Assembly: GCF_958979055.1 (NCBI RefSeq)
Contig: NC_084891.1
Coordinates: 3,848,501 to 3,912,500, forward strand
From: Alnus glutinosa
Taxonomy: Eukaryota; Streptophyta; Magnoliopsida; Fagales; Betulaceae
Length of the DNA stretch: 64,000 nucleotides
Direction: 5' to 3'
Both the position numbers and the translations under genes were made by a program. A model generated the notes under the pieces. The model was not told where the DNA came from and did not search any database. It saw only the letters and a program-made list of their open reading frames with translations. Below are positions 36,732 through 48,064 of the stretch, piece by piece. Within the stretch, counting starts at the first letter, position 1. Each line of letters begins with the position of its first letter.

Positions 36732-37164
36732 GGGGTAATTACATTTTTTCTTATGAACTACCAACTTTTGTGCAAAGCCCCCAAAAACTACAAATTCGAC
36801 CAAAATAGAACATTCAACTACCAAATACAACCATTTTTCTCCCTTCCGTCAATTAGAGGGTTAAAACAAACGGACAACGGGTCACGTACCGTTTTATATG
36901 GGGGCATGTTGGAAGATGGTGGTCGTTCATGGGGGCATGTTGGAAGATGGTGGTAGTTCATGAGGGAAAAATAAGAAGAAAATGAGGGTAAAACAGCATG
37001 TGACGGTCAGGTGACCCGTTGACCGTTTGTTTTAACCACTTTGACTGACGGAAGTGGAGAAATGGTTGTCTTTGGTAGTTGAATGCTTTATTTTGGTCGA
37101 GTTGGTAGTTTGTGGGGGCTTTGCGCAAAAGTTGGTAGTTCATGGGGGAAAATGTAATTACCCC
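36732..37164. mobile_element. Mutator-type MITE, GGGGTAATTACC family, copy 4
   Basis: The termini are GGGGTAATTACATTTTTTCT and its inverted partner GGAAAATGTAATTACCCC. The inside resembles copy 1 (CATTCAACTACCAAATACAA). The flanks AAAAACTTA and AAAAATTTC agree at 7 of 9 positions, suggesting an older insertion than copies 1-3. A partial member of the 14244-14693 MITE family follows directly at about 37168-37620. Confidence 0.8.
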
Positions 37165-38076
37165 AAAAATTTCACTTATAACCCTAGATCTTTCATCACT
37201 TTTGAAATAAAATTTCAAAACTTTTAAAAATGTCAATTTAGGGTATCCATATTTCAATTTTTTTTTATTTTATTTTTATTTTTTATTTTTTAATTTCAAT
37301 CATTCGTTAAAATTGTCCATTAATCTTATTAAAATTCACAAAGTACCCTTGTGTTTTGTTTTTTAAAAAAAATTATAAATTTTTTTCAAACATTCAGATT
37401 CTGACCAACACTTAAATCCTTGCAATTTTTTTTTTCCTAAAAATAAAGAAGAAGAAGAGTATTTTGAGAATTTTGACAGGATTTAACGGAAAATTTTAAT
37501 GAATGGTTGAAATTAAAAAAAATTGAAAGAATAATACCATAAATTGACAATTGTTAAAATTTAAATACCTTACTTTAAAAATAATAAAAAATCAGAAATT
37601 ATAAATAAAGTTTTCATAATTGTTAGCAAACTAGAAAGTAGATGATTTTCCCATAAGACTTGCCACTATGCCATGGCAAAAGCTTGTCTTTCTGTTCCTG
37701 CTTCGATTCACAAGCATGAATCATTTATATTCATGGTCTATGGTTCATGGATGTTGGGTTCTTTGCATGGATATTTGGTGTTGATGATGTAAAATAGATT
37801 AAATAAATGAGAGCTGATTGGTATATAATAATTATGTAACGGTTTTGCATTTTTATAAACATATGAGGTGAGACTCATGTGATGAGTCGTGGGGCCCACC
37901 ACATGTGTCGATAAACTTGCACAAGTACATAACAGTTGCACAACTGTTATGCAAAAGTCTTTTTTTTTTAAATAAAATTGGGTGAACTAACGAGTACTAT
38001 GGAATCATATATAAATTATTTTATTTTATTTTTTGTCTTGCATTAAGTTTGTTGTTTGTCATATTATAATTTTATA

Positions 38077-38482
38077 GAGGACACCCGGCCATTCCTTAAT
38101 GCAGTTCAACCTTTCGAGGTGCGGCATGTAAGGAGGGAGGCTAACCAAGCCGCTCATTTTTTGGCAAAATATGCTTTGTATACTTTTGTTGATCAAGTCT
38201 AGGTGTAAGAGTGCCCTCCTCCTATACAAAAGAGGAATGCTCCCTTTGTCCTCCCAAAATTGATGTGGCTCTTAAAATCACCATTTGATCAAAATTCAAC
38301 AATAAACTATCATAAATTCAATAGTGATTTTAAGAGCCACATCAATTTTGGAAGGACAAAAGGAGGACAAGGGGATGATATGTAGCATTCCTCTATACAA
38401 AATATTGTAGCTTCCAAGCAATTTTTTACCTTTTAATGAGAATTATTCTCTTTATAATAATAGAAAAAAAAAAAAAAAAAAA
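38077..38482 (+). pseudogene. LINE 3' end: RNase H C-terminus and 3'UTR
   Basis: Codons 38077-38202 read as a short protein tail with VRHVRREANQAAHFLAKYAL and a TAG stop. This is the C-terminal H...N.AAH.LAK signature of the RNase H domain at the end of plant LINE ORF2. The 3'UTR continues to an A-run at about 38462-38482 and is split by a 162-bp MITE at 38232-38393. Everything upstream of the last 40 residues is missing. Confidence 0.75.
38232..38393. mobile_element. 162-bp MITE with exact 9-bp target-site duplication
   Basis: The ends are GAGGAATGCTCCCTTTGTCC and its inverted partner GGACAAGGGG...GCATTCCTC. The internal arms (ATTGATGTGGCTCTTAAAAT) are also inverted. The duplication TATACAAAA is at 38223-38231 and 38394-38402. 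It is nested in the LINE 3'UTR. Confidence 0.9.
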
Positions 38483-39059
38483 CAGTTTGTAACTGAGTAG
38501 CATTACATAATTACATTTATGCAAAAAAAAAAAAAATACTTATAAATTGATTTTACAGTCTATTTACTAGCTAACATGAGAAATGCAATGTAGAAGGATC
38601 ATGGATGTGACATTGACACGTTAGCTATAATTAAATTTAATTATTTTATAATTGACATAATAAAAATTACATATAATAATTACGTCAATTTATAAAAACC
38701 TTATAAGAAAAATTGTAATATTCTACTTTCACTTAATTTAATATTGCTAGGGAAATAATCTTGAGAGCAATTGCTAGAAACAATGCTACTTTATTTTTTA
38801 TTTTTTTTATTTTTTGACAAAATGTTGCTAATGACTGAAGTAGTGAAGTGGGGTATATTCGTAGGAAAAAAAAAAAAAAATCATATTTAGGGCGTCTTTG
38901 TCCCGAAAAAAGAGAAAGGAGTGAAAATTAGTTTGAGTTTTCTAAGTCAAGCCCCAATAGACCAACTATCTTTTCAGAATAACCCCTGAGACTGGGGCAT
39001 ATTTTTAAATAATCACAAAAAGAAAGGATCAAAGAGAAACAAAGGTAGAGAAAAAACAG
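38483..39059. other. Intergenic upstream of the FRS6-like gene
   Basis: AT-rich sequence with poly-A runs and no gene. The right end approaches the GC-richer 5' leader of the FRS6-like transcript (from about 39060) and probably carries its promoter. I cannot point to a certain TATA box. Confidence 0.4.
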
Positions 39060-39721
39060 TACCCCATATTTGAACCCACGTGTCAGCTCAACGAGTCGAA
39101 AGGTCGCTCAAACCTCTGTAAGCCCCAGTGTGACTCGAAATTTATCCTTCCGCGGCCCAACTCGGAGGACTGACTCGGCCCCGAAATCCCACCGCCAATT
39201 TTCCCGTCCCGCCGAGTCCGACTCGGTGAATCGCTGTAAGATCGTTCAAATTCTTACTCTCTTATCGTAATTTTCGAGCTCACAGTGTAGAATTCTTGTA
39301 CTAGATCGGTGATCTGTTCGACTTAGGGATTCGTTTTCCTACTTGTTTGGTTGCTGAGAAAAAAAGTGGGAAAGACAGGGATTGTGGAATTCCGAGTTTT
39401 ATATTTTTCGTAGTTTGTAGGAAAAGAAGGTTCGTTGGTTCAGACTTTAGCTTCGGCGAATGAACAGAGCCACGTGATGCTTTCATATAATTTTCTCATT
39501 GATTTTCCCAGCAACCAAACAGATGCTTATGTATTCTCATTCAGTAATAGTGTGCTTCCTCTTTTCTGAAGCTTTTGGGACAAGTGTATATATATATATA
39601 TAGATTGCGTCCGTGCGTGCCTATGTGTACTCATTGGGCCTGAGTCATGTGCGTGTTTGTGTAATTTAATGTCAGTTCTTATATTTAAGTCGTATCCATT
39701 GAATAGTTCATAATTTTGCAG

Positions 39722-39822
39722 AGCTGGAGTGATTTACTTTGTTATGATTTGGTGATGGAGCGAGGATGGTGATTACTTCAGCACCAACAACATGATCAGC
39801 GATGATATAGTTTGATTTGAAG
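39722..39822 (+). promoter_or_regulatory. FRS6: Second 5'UTR exon of FRS6 with four short uORFs
   Basis: The exon is bounded by a TTTTGCAG acceptor and a GAAG|GTACTC donor. An upstream non-coding exon probably ends GCT|GTAAGA near 39234, and the next intron runs to the coding exon at 40741. It contains four AUG-initiated mini-ORFs: 39744-39755, 39755-39772, 39766-39795 and 39792-39815, each ending at its own stop before the donor. Overlapping uORFs of this kind usually lower or condition translation of the main ORF. Splicing is inferred from the sites, not from a transcript. Confidence 0.6.
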
Positions 39823-40740
39823 GTACTCTTACTAGTGACATTGTATATCTTTTCGCAGCTTCTTATACTAGCTTGACGAAGTTGTAGAATTCCTTGGCTT
39901 TGAATTTATTAATTGCATACTTTTATATCTCTTCCTTTTTGAGTCTTTGTCTTGGAAGCTTGAATTTTGCCCATGGTGTTTATGTTGGTCTTTTTAGTAA
40001 ATCCAACGTCCACCCCCTAGAGATTTAAGCAATATCCTTCTATATAGTCAATGAAAAGCATGGAATCTCTGTGGGTACCTGTTGGCATCATTAATGGAAT
40101 TTTTTCCATGAAGTTTGGAAAGCTTTCCTATTGAATGAAGTTTGTTCCCCTGATTTTAACATTCTTTTTGAAGAATGTACTTTTCATACATGATTGAGAT
40201 GATTGGGAAACAACAAATATTCCTCCAAAGTTCCTGAGGTTACTGCAAATCCTTATTTTTCGACAACCTTCAAAGATTTTCCCACATGCATTAATTGTCT
40301 GCCAAAATTGGTTTTGAAGTTTAAATAACCTTTTGAATATGCTGACTTGCTGATGATGATATAGGAGTAGCTAATAATCGGATCTTGTATGAAAATACTT
40401 GTTTGAAAGAGTACCTATGGTAGTTAACTTGTCAACTGATTCGAATATTAGAGCATTAATTTTTTTGTCACTTTTTAACTAGGTTCAATGTCTGCACTCT
40501 TATCTTCCAAACAGTGCTTAGATTTAATGGAATTTGGTTCTCTGATAACTGTGAACATGGCTGGGAAGCATTGTGTTCATAATTTCATGTGGTTCACCGT
40601 GAAACTTGATCTTTAAAGTTGCCTGTGTCATATGTGGACCTTGTTTCAAAATGACGTACCTTGAATTATGTCAATTATGAAGAAATTCCCCTCTATTATT
40701 GTGCTGCAATTTGACTGTTCTAATCAATTTGCATTTTAGG

Positions 40741-42753
40741 ATGGAAGAAGTTTGTCTCAATAGTGAGCCAGTATTTGATGAAGGTGATGGGTATGATATT
40801 GACGGAGACTGCTCTGTGGTGGAACATGATGATGAAACTGGGGAAACACAATCAAAGAAGGGATCTACACCACCAACTGTGGGTTTGGAGTTCGATTCTT
40901 TTGATGAAGCTTATGATTTTTACAATCTTTATGCTAAAGAACAGGGTTTTGGCATCAGAGTGAGCAATTCATGGTTCAGATCTAAGAAAAAAGAGCGGTA
41001 TAGAGCAAAACTTAGCTGCAGTAGTGCTGGTTTCAAGAAAAAGAGCGAAGCCAACAATCCAAGACCGGAAACAAGAACTGGTTGTCCTGCAATGATAGTC
41101 ATCAGGCTGGTGGACTCCAAAAGGTGGAGAATAGTTGAAGTTGAGCTTGAACACAACCATCAGGTGAGTCCACAAATCAAACGGTTTTATAAGTCACATA
41201 AAAAGATGATTATTGCAGCCAAAAAAGCACAACCACCACCAGAGCCTGTTGCAGAAGTACATACCATTAAGCTGTATCAAACAGCTGTTGCAAAAGCTGG
41301 CCTTAATGGATACTCAAATTTCAATGAAAGAGAAGGTATCATTCCTGTTGATAACTCAAAACATTTGGAACTTAAAGAAGGAGATGCTCATGCAGTTTAT
41401 AACTACTTTTGTCGCATGAAGTTGACAAATCCTAACTTCTTTTACTTGTTTGATCTTGATGATGATGGGCGCCTGAGGAATGTGTTTTGGGCTGATGCCA
41501 GGTCCAGGACTGCTTATGGTTACTTCTGTGACACAGTTGCAATAGACACAACATGCTTGGCAAACAAATATGAGATCCCTCTGATTTCTTTTGTTGGTGT
41601 GAACCACCATGGGCAGTCTGTGTTGTTGGGCTGTGGCTTCCTCGGACACGAGTCAGTAGAGTATTTTGTTTGGATTTTAAAGGCGTGGCTTAAATGCATG
41701 CTTGGACGCCCTCCGCTAGTGATTGTCACCGATCAGTGTAAACCCTTGCAAAATGCAGTCTCTGAGGTTTTTCCAAATGCTCGTCATTGTTATTGCATGT
41801 GGTATATAATGCAGAGAGTTCCAGAGAAATTGGGAGGATTGAAGGGATATGAAACAATCAAAAGACAACTGAACAAAGCAGTATACAATTCATTGAAGAT
41901 ATCCGAGTTTGAAACTGCTTGGGCCGATATGATCAAGTGGCATAGACTAGGGGACAACAAATGGCTTCAAACATTGTATGAAGACAGGCAGTTGTGGGTT
42001 CCAGTTTACTTGAAAGACATATTTTTTGCAGGAATAATCCCTATCCGAGAAAACGAGGGCTTGATTACTTTTTTTGATGGTTATGTACATAAACACACAT
42101 CTTTTAAAGAATTTGTTGACAAGTACGATCTAGCTCTACATAGGAAGCACCTCAAAGAAGCCATGGCAGATCTGGAGTCGAGAAAACCGAGCTTGGAATC
42201 AAAAACAAGATGTAATTTTGAGGTGCAGCTCTCTAAGATGTACACAAGAGAAATCTTCCAGAGGTTCCAATCCGAGGTTGAAGGAATGTACTCTTGCTTC
42301 AACACAAGGCAGGTGAGTGTTAATGGGCCTATAATGACGTACATAGTGAAAGAACGAGTTGAAGTGGAGGGAAATGAGAAGGAAGTTCGAAATTATGAGG
42401 TGTTGTACGAGACAACACAAGTGGACATCCGATGCATTTGCAGTTTGTTCAACTATAAGGGCTATCTATGCAGGCATGCACTGAATGTTCTTAATTACAA
42501 TGGGGTGGAAGAAATCCCACCTCGCTACATTCTGCCGCGGTGGAGTAAAGACTTCCAATGCAGGTATGCTCTTGACAATAACTCCAGTAATATTGGTGTG
42601 TATAACCCACTGTACTGCTATAATTATCTGCACAAACACGCTCTTCCAATTGTGGAAGAAGGGGCACAATCCCAACAACATTATAAGATTGCTTTGCAAG
42701 AATTGGAGGAGTTGTTAAACAAGTTTAATGTTGTAGAGAACGACTTTGTATAA
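40741..42753 (+). CDS. FRS6: FAR1-related sequence protein (FRS6-like)
   Basis: Single coding exon, 670 residues. The start is set by the acceptor GCATTTTAG directly before ATG; an upstream in-frame ATG at 40699 lies inside the intron and is rejected. The FAR1 zinc-finger DNA-binding domain covers about residues 48-142, with Cys93, Cys115, His138 and His140 as likely ligands (EVELEHNHQ). The MULE-transposase-derived core follows (AIDTTC with Asp269; VIVTDQCKPL with Asp331). A SWIM zinc finger is at 565-579 (Cys565, Cys567, Cys577, His579). These proteins are domesticated Mutator transposases acting as nuclear transcription factors; FRS6 and FRS8 in Arabidopsis influence light-controlled flowering. 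The overall text is closer to FRS6 than FRS8 as I recall them. The coding frame is fully intact and much less AT-rich than its surroundings. Confidence 0.9.
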   Translation: MEEVCLNSEPVFDEGDGYDIDGDCSVVEHDDETGETQSKKGSTPPTVGLEFDSFDEAYDFYNLYAKEQGFGIRVSNSWFRSKKKERYRAKLSCSSAGFKKKSEANNPRPETRTGCPAMIVIRLVDSKRWRIVEVELEHNHQVSPQIKRFYKSHKKMIIAAKKAQPPPEPVAEVHTIKLYQTAVAKAGLNGYSNFNEREGIIPVDNSKHLELKEGDAHAVYNYFCRMKLTNPNFFYLFDLDDDGRLRNVFWADARSRTAYGYFCDTVAIDTTCLANKYEIPLISFVGVNHHGQSVLLGCGFLGHESVEYFVWILKAWLKCMLGRPPLVIVTDQCKPLQNAVSEVFPNARHCYCMWYIMQRVPEKLGGLKGYETIKRQLNKAVYNSLKISEFETAWADMIKWHRLGDNKWLQTLYEDRQLWVPVYLKDIFFAGIIPIRENEGLITFFDGYVHKHTSFKEFVDKYDLALHRKHLKEAMADLESRKPSLESKTRCNFEVQLSKMYTREIFQRFQSEVEGMYSCFNTRQVSVNGPIMTYIVKERVEVEGNEKEVRNYEVLYETTQVDIRCICSLFNYKGYLCRHALNVLNYNGVEEIPPRYILPRWSKDFQCRYALDNNSSNIGVYNPLYCYNYLHKHALPIVEEGAQSQQHYKIALQELEELLNKFNVVENDFV

Positions 42754-42797
42754 CAGAGAAATACCAAAATCTTAATTATAGTCACCGTGCTTTTTAA

Positions 42798-42803
42798 CTC
42801 CCC

Positions 42804-42840
<37 letters not shown>
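42798..42840. repeat. (CT)n microsatellite in the FRS6 3'UTR region
   Basis: A CCCTCTCTCCCTC tract runs into a long uninterrupted CT repeat about 50-90 bases after the FRS6 stop codon, so it probably lies in the 3'UTR. Confidence 0.85.
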
Positions 42841-42845
<5 letters not shown>

Positions 42846-43488
42846 TCGGATTTCTTATGGGAATAGTGGATGAAATTTTTTGACATTCTGGTGTCTCTGA
42901 AGGGCCTCTTATTAGTTCGATATGTCCATTGCAATACTTCAATGGATCAAGATTCCCTCTCTATTTCGTAGGATTCATTTTATAGTTTAAATTTTATTTT
43001 GTTACGTCTAAGGCTAGGGCAGAAGTAGAATATCAGTGAAGGGGGAAGGGGGTAAAACTAAAACAAACACTTTTTTGGAGGGCAAAAACATAATTTTAAA
43101 GGGTTTATTCCATAAAAACCTATAATTTTGAGGAAATTTTAAAAAAATTGGGAGGCTACTGCCTCTACACAGGGCTGGAGTTTTTTTGTCTAACCGTAAC
43201 GCTGTACATGGAGCTATCGCTTGGCGTGCTTTGTGTTGGGTTGAAGTAGGAGAAAACCAAGAACCGGATCCAGTGCGGTTTAATGAACCGGTTCCTTAAA
43301 AAAAGAGAATCAAAATTGTCATTTCACCTTTTTTTATTACAATTGTGCCCTTTCTTTTTAAAGAATCAGCTCCTCTTCGGTTGATTTGATTCGAGAAGAT
43401 TCGATTTCTAGTTTGGACTGGTTGAGAGAACTTTTATAATGTTTCTGCCGAAAAAGGTACAAATAATTTGTTATCGAACATGTATGGG

Positions 43489-43791
43489 CTTGATTGGCAA
43501 AAATATGTACAGAACAGAGTAGTGAGTTGTCAGTTTTGAAATTAGTGAAAAGTAATGATGTGATATAAAATAAAAAAAATTCGTATAAAAAAGTGAAAAA
43601 GTTTTGTATTGTAGTGAATTTTTTTATTTGAATAATAATAAAAAATTATTGATGTGATATAAAAAGTGAAAAAAATATGAATGTTTTGATATTGATTGGT
43701 GGTTGAAAATATCAAAAAGTTATAAAAAAAAATTACATGAACAGTAACAACACTATGTTGTTCTGTTCTGTCCCTAAACAAACAAGCCCTA
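43489..43791. mobile_element. hAT-like MITE (GGGCTTG ends)
   Basis: Left GGGCTTGATTGG, then GTACAGAACAGAG; right GTTCTGTTCTGTCCC, then ACAAACAAGCCC. The ends are imperfect inverted repeats around an AT-rich body with two similar internal blocks (GTGATATAAAA...GTGAAAAA). No duplication is certain. Confidence 0.5.
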
Positions 43792-43852
43792 TTGATTTCC
43801 TCTGAATTTCACCAGCTTGATATCACAAATCATCAAATAATTAAATAATTAA

Positions 43853-44345
43853 AGGAAAAGTTCATATATCTCTTTCAAATTACCACTCAATTGACAATAT
43901 TCTTTCAAAACTTTAAATTGGGACTATGTTTTTTCAAAGTACCAAAACATTGTTAATATACCTTCTAAGGCTAGTAAAAAGACAAAAATGATTTTAAAAT
44001 TTTTTCAATAAAACAAAAATTCAAAATAAATTCAATTTTTTTAGACGAAAAAATCTTTATTTAAAAAAAAACGAAATTTTTATTTTTATTTTTTAAAAAC
44101 GATTTTTTTTTTCTTTAAAAAATATCAAAAAAAAAATTAAAAAAAAATTTGACCACTGATTTTTATGTATTTTTTCTTTTTTAAGTTTCAGTTTTTTTTT
44201 TTTGAATTATTATTATTGTTTTATTTTATTAAGGACATTTTCATCGTAAGGAGAACATTGACAATTTTTAGTAGTTTGAAAAGGACATTGTCCAAATTAA
44301 AAGTTTGGGAGGACATTGTCAATTAGGGGCACGTGGACTTTACAC
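43853..44345. mobile_element. Long-TIR MITE, second copy of the 9177-9773 family
   Basis: The left arm has ATTACCACTCAATTGACAAT and the AGTACCAAAACATTGTTAAT block. The right arm has the inverted ACATTGTCCAAATT and GGAGGACATTGTCAATT. The interior is A/T homopolymer-rich, as in the copy at 9177-9773. Confidence 0.65.
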
Positions 44346-44678
44346 AATAATTATATTAGTTTTCTTGATTCACAGTATAAAGGGGAAAAAAAGTTGAAAA
44401 TATAGAAAGAAGGCACATATAATACGCACCAAAAAACTATGATCAAGCCATGGCTTGAAAAGACATACAACGTTAACCATTTCCAAGTCCACTACGAGTA
44501 ATCAAAAAGGGTACTCATTCTGACGGTTGAATGTTTAAAATCGCACAAACAGGAATCTGAGACAACTTACGGCAGTGGAAGCTGAAATAAAAGAACCCAA
44601 TATACCCACACCAAAAAGAACAGCAAGAAAAAAAGTAAAATACAAGAAAGCACATCCAAATCTCGCTTGAGATCACCC

Positions 44679-47274
44679 TCACTTCAGGCAGGTGGGCAGT
44701 GTAAGACCATGGCAAACGAAAGCCAGCACAACGTAAATAATCACTAGCAGCAAGAGTATCAATCCAGCCCTGCAAGATTCAAAGCATTTCATCAATAGCC
44801 AAGAATTTTACATCAATCATGACTTCTCCAAACCATAATATGACACTTTGTGACTCTATAATAGCCCAAATTTCCAAGGCATTAGATTCTGGAAACTGGG
44901 AGGAAGTAATTAGAGAGAATGAGCAAATGGGTCGACTCCTATTGGAAGAATATATGCTGCCATTTAAAATTTATTTGATACCATTAAATTAACTTGAGAT
45001 AAGCACAGGTGCTGACAATATGTTGAATATCATCATATACTATCAAACTAAATAATGATGCAGGCTTTTCCCAATTTGGCCTATATTAATTTTTTAAGTC
45101 CAACTTTCAAACTTGGGTACTGTTATGAAATAGTTATCTATATAAGGTAGTGGAGAAAACTAGTATACCATTCTAGGAATATTTAGCAAAATGGTTAATA
45201 CTCAAGACCCCTTTGAAAGATTCATTATATAGTGGGTTCCATACCAATATACCAACCAACAGCCAAAGCTTATAGATGCATAAACAAGCCATGCCTTAGC
45301 AATGTTCCCTTCAAAGCAATTTTGAATGCAAAGAGGATTTAGTTCAAGAACGTACGTGAGCTTGACGTTTCTCCACCAAACGGTGCTTCTGAAACGGCGA
45401 GCTTGCTTTCTGAAGCGGAAGGTATTTCCTTGCATATTAGCAGTTTTGTCCACCAGCAATTCCAGGCGATCGCCTCTATCTAAAACTTTGTCAATATTCT
45501 CTATCATGACGTTCCGCACCTAGTCAAACATAATTTCACCAAATTGATGTCTTAAATAGTCTTATTAAGAAGGAAAAATTCAAGAACTCACCAACTTGTA
45601 AGAGATTATATTAATCATCACAACTTTTTGGTCTTCTATTATGAATCATTACATTTGACAAGCAGGATATGCTTGAAGTCAAAATTAGATGTAACAGATA
45701 ACAACTCATAAATGCTTTTGGATGAATAAGTCATTCCATTAAGCATTGAAGTTCAATACACAGCAAAACAGCTTCACATACTCAAATACCCTATTCCTAA
45801 CCACTTACTCATCACAGTTACAATTCAAAACAACTCATCAAGAATACACCTTATGTATGTAATGACCCAAGAAACTCGTTAATCATATATGCACTATCAT
45901 TTCAAAAGGATTAGTCAAGTTGCAATTGGAGCTCCCTATAATCGCTTATATAGCACAATACCACCTAGTAAAAGGAACCAATGTGGGATGTAGCACTCAT
46001 GAGTTCCTTTATAATTCATCCACTTTATGTGGGCTAATCATTTTTCCAATGTGAGACTTGAGTGTTATAATCTCCCCCTTAAATTCCTGATATCCTCATC
46101 ATGACAATGTCATACAATGCTCCAGTACCACATGGCGTTACTAAGATGCTTTGATACCATTTGTAATTATTCAAAGAAAACGCTAGCCATATCTGCATTA
46201 TCACTCTAAAATGACTAGTCAAGTTGCAATAGGAGCTCCCTATAATCACTTATAGAGCCCAGTCTCACCTAGTAAGAAACTAATGTGAGACTTAACATTT
46301 ATTAGCTCATTTATAATCCACTCACTCTATGTAGGTTAATCATCTTTCCATTGTAGGAGTGGAGTGTTACATATACACCCAGGCACCAGCAGCACAAAAC
46401 TAATTCATTACATTCACTGTGAAATCAGGCATTCCAATTACTTCGCTGGCTATAGAGGGCGAAAAGCATTACATCAGAACAGGAAGCCCAAAGTACTCAG
46501 TATTTCTACAAAGAAAGCATATATGGACAGGAAACCGAAAGACGTTAAATACTGAATTCATAGTTTGATGAAGAGCATTGAGAAATTACCTGACTCATTT
46601 CACCTTTTAGTCGATTTATCCTATCAGCATTCGGGTCATTCGAGTAGTACTCCATTTGCTGGCTCAAAACCCTTGAGAATTCATCATTCATACCATAAGC
46701 ATGTGCCGAAAGAACTGCACGGCCATAATTCCTCACAAATCTCTGATGAATGTCTTCGAGAAACGCAAACGGGATTCTCCCTGCACAAAACATCGATTGT
46801 ACAAGTAAGATCTCCACCATAACTTCCTTTCTTTCAAATCAAATCATAAATTCTTGTTCCAACCTTTCCAATAACAGAAAAAAGAAAAATACAATGAGAA
46901 AACCCTAACACCCTGACAAATTGAATAAATTCTCAAATGAAGGCACGAAAATTGAGATCAGATCAATATCAAATCTGATTGATGCGGTAGCTGACCGAAG
47001 TCGGAAAATGATTGATTGAGAAAAGCAAAAGAAATGGATAGACGAGAGGGGACTAACTTCCGGCGATCTCGTCGGCCATACAGAGGACGGTGAGGCCGTC
47101 GGTGCGCTTGACGTGGAAGATATAGCGGTCCTGAGAGTAGGACACATGCGTGTCGGTGTTCCCCGGTATCTTCTCCAGGATCTGCCTCGCGATCACGCTG
47201 GCGTTCGTCGACGTGGCGCTGAACTCCGCCAGCACCACCGATCCCCGTGAGACCAGCGAGTACAGTATCGCCAT
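44679..47274 (-). CDS. VAMP711: Vesicle-associated membrane protein 711 (VAMP71-group R-SNARE)
   Basis: Four exons in gene order: 47058-47274, 46590-46780, 45356-45519 and 44679-44769, predicting 220 residues, the normal length of the family. Splice sites are GT/AG and phases join (split codons at the first and third junctions). Residues 1-about 115 form the longin domain (MAILYSLVSRG, QDRYIFHVKRTDGLTVLCMA). The R-SNARE motif covers about 130-188, with Arg151 the expected zero-layer residue (KVLDRGDRLELL). A single C-terminal membrane anchor follows at about 191-211 (LILLLLVIIYVVLAFV) with a short tail ending CLK. VAMP71 proteins drive fusion at the vacuole and are named for it in stomatal and stress responses. 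VAMP711 and VAMP713 are hard to separate by eye; the tail CHGLTLPTCLK favours the 711-named orthologues. A TRIM element sits in the second intron. Confidence 0.93.
45858..46371 (-). mobile_element. TRIM element (miniature LTR retrotransposon) in VAMP711 intron 2
   Basis: On the minus strand two direct LTRs of about 210 bp (46162-46371 and 45858-46069) begin TGTAACAC/TATAACAC and end ATTACA. Both contain CTCACATT..TT and TATAGGGAGCTCC. After the first LTR comes TGGTATCAAAGC, one base off the usual initiator-Met tRNA primer site. Before the second is the purine tract AAGGGGGAGAT. The internal region is only about 90 bp and non-coding. The orientation is the same as the host gene. Flanking duplications are not exact. 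Confidence 0.85.
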
Positions 47275-47599
47275 CTCTCCAAAACCTTTCCTCTTTCACA
47301 AATCAAACAACAATTCCCCTCTCTATAACCAATTTCTCCGCCTTCTCTCCTATCACCAGGGGATTCATTCAGCTCAGGAGGCTCTGGAAACTGAAAAGCC
47401 TTCTTTCTTTCTTTCTTTTACTCCCTTGTCCCACGCCAGAGAGACGACAGGATTTGTTTTTTTTAAGACTGTTTATGATATCTAAAATTCGTATTAATTT
47501 TGAATTTAAAATAATCCAACAGATTAAATATGTGTTTATTTAATTCAAAAATAGGTAAAAACTTTTACTCTAAAAAAATGATAATATTTATTGAAATAA

Positions 47600-48064
47600 C
47601 TTCAATTACACAAGAATACCACATATACAAGGTAGGAATTTCTTCGATCCAAACTTTATGTATAACACCCAAAATAACTTCTTTGACTATGATATGGACA
47701 GCTATATTCGCATCCCTCAAACATGATCAATTCTCAACGAGTGCAGCTTTCTCAACTCTAATTTGATTTCATCCACAATTTGTCCAAAGTTGCTCGAATT
47801 ATTTCATGTTGTTATCGTCTTGACAATCGGTAAAGCATCTCCCTCTATGATTATATCATGGAATCCCTCATCTCTGAACATGTTTCCACTGCATAGAGAG
47901 TTGCCAGCGCTTCAACTACTTCAGGTGTAACTAGAAAATTCTTTGTAGTGCTCCGCGCATCCAAAACAGCCCATGCATAGTCCCTAATAATAAGACCAAA
48001 GCCAATTCGTCCATTCTTCTTATCCAAAGTTACATTCCAATTAACTTGGTTCAACTCCGTAGAA
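47600..48064 (-). pseudogene. Decayed LINE RNase H domain
   Basis: The minus-strand frame at 47851-48054 reads WNVTLDKKNGRIGFGLIIRD and PEVVEALATLYAVETC, the N-terminal half of the RNase H domain (RVT_3 type) of plant LINEs. It then breaks by stops and frameshifts, but GFHDIIIEGDALPIVK, NFGQIVDEIK and KVWIEEIPT can still be picked up downstream to about 47630. It lies only about 330 bp upstream of the VAMP711 start codon, in the same orientation. Confidence 0.7.

Noticed and set aside
40699..40740. Upstream in-frame ATG extending FRS6 by 14 residues
   Set aside because: The extension lies before a good TTTTAG acceptor and reads as intron-like, T-rich sequence; family members start MEEV-like at the ATG at 40741.
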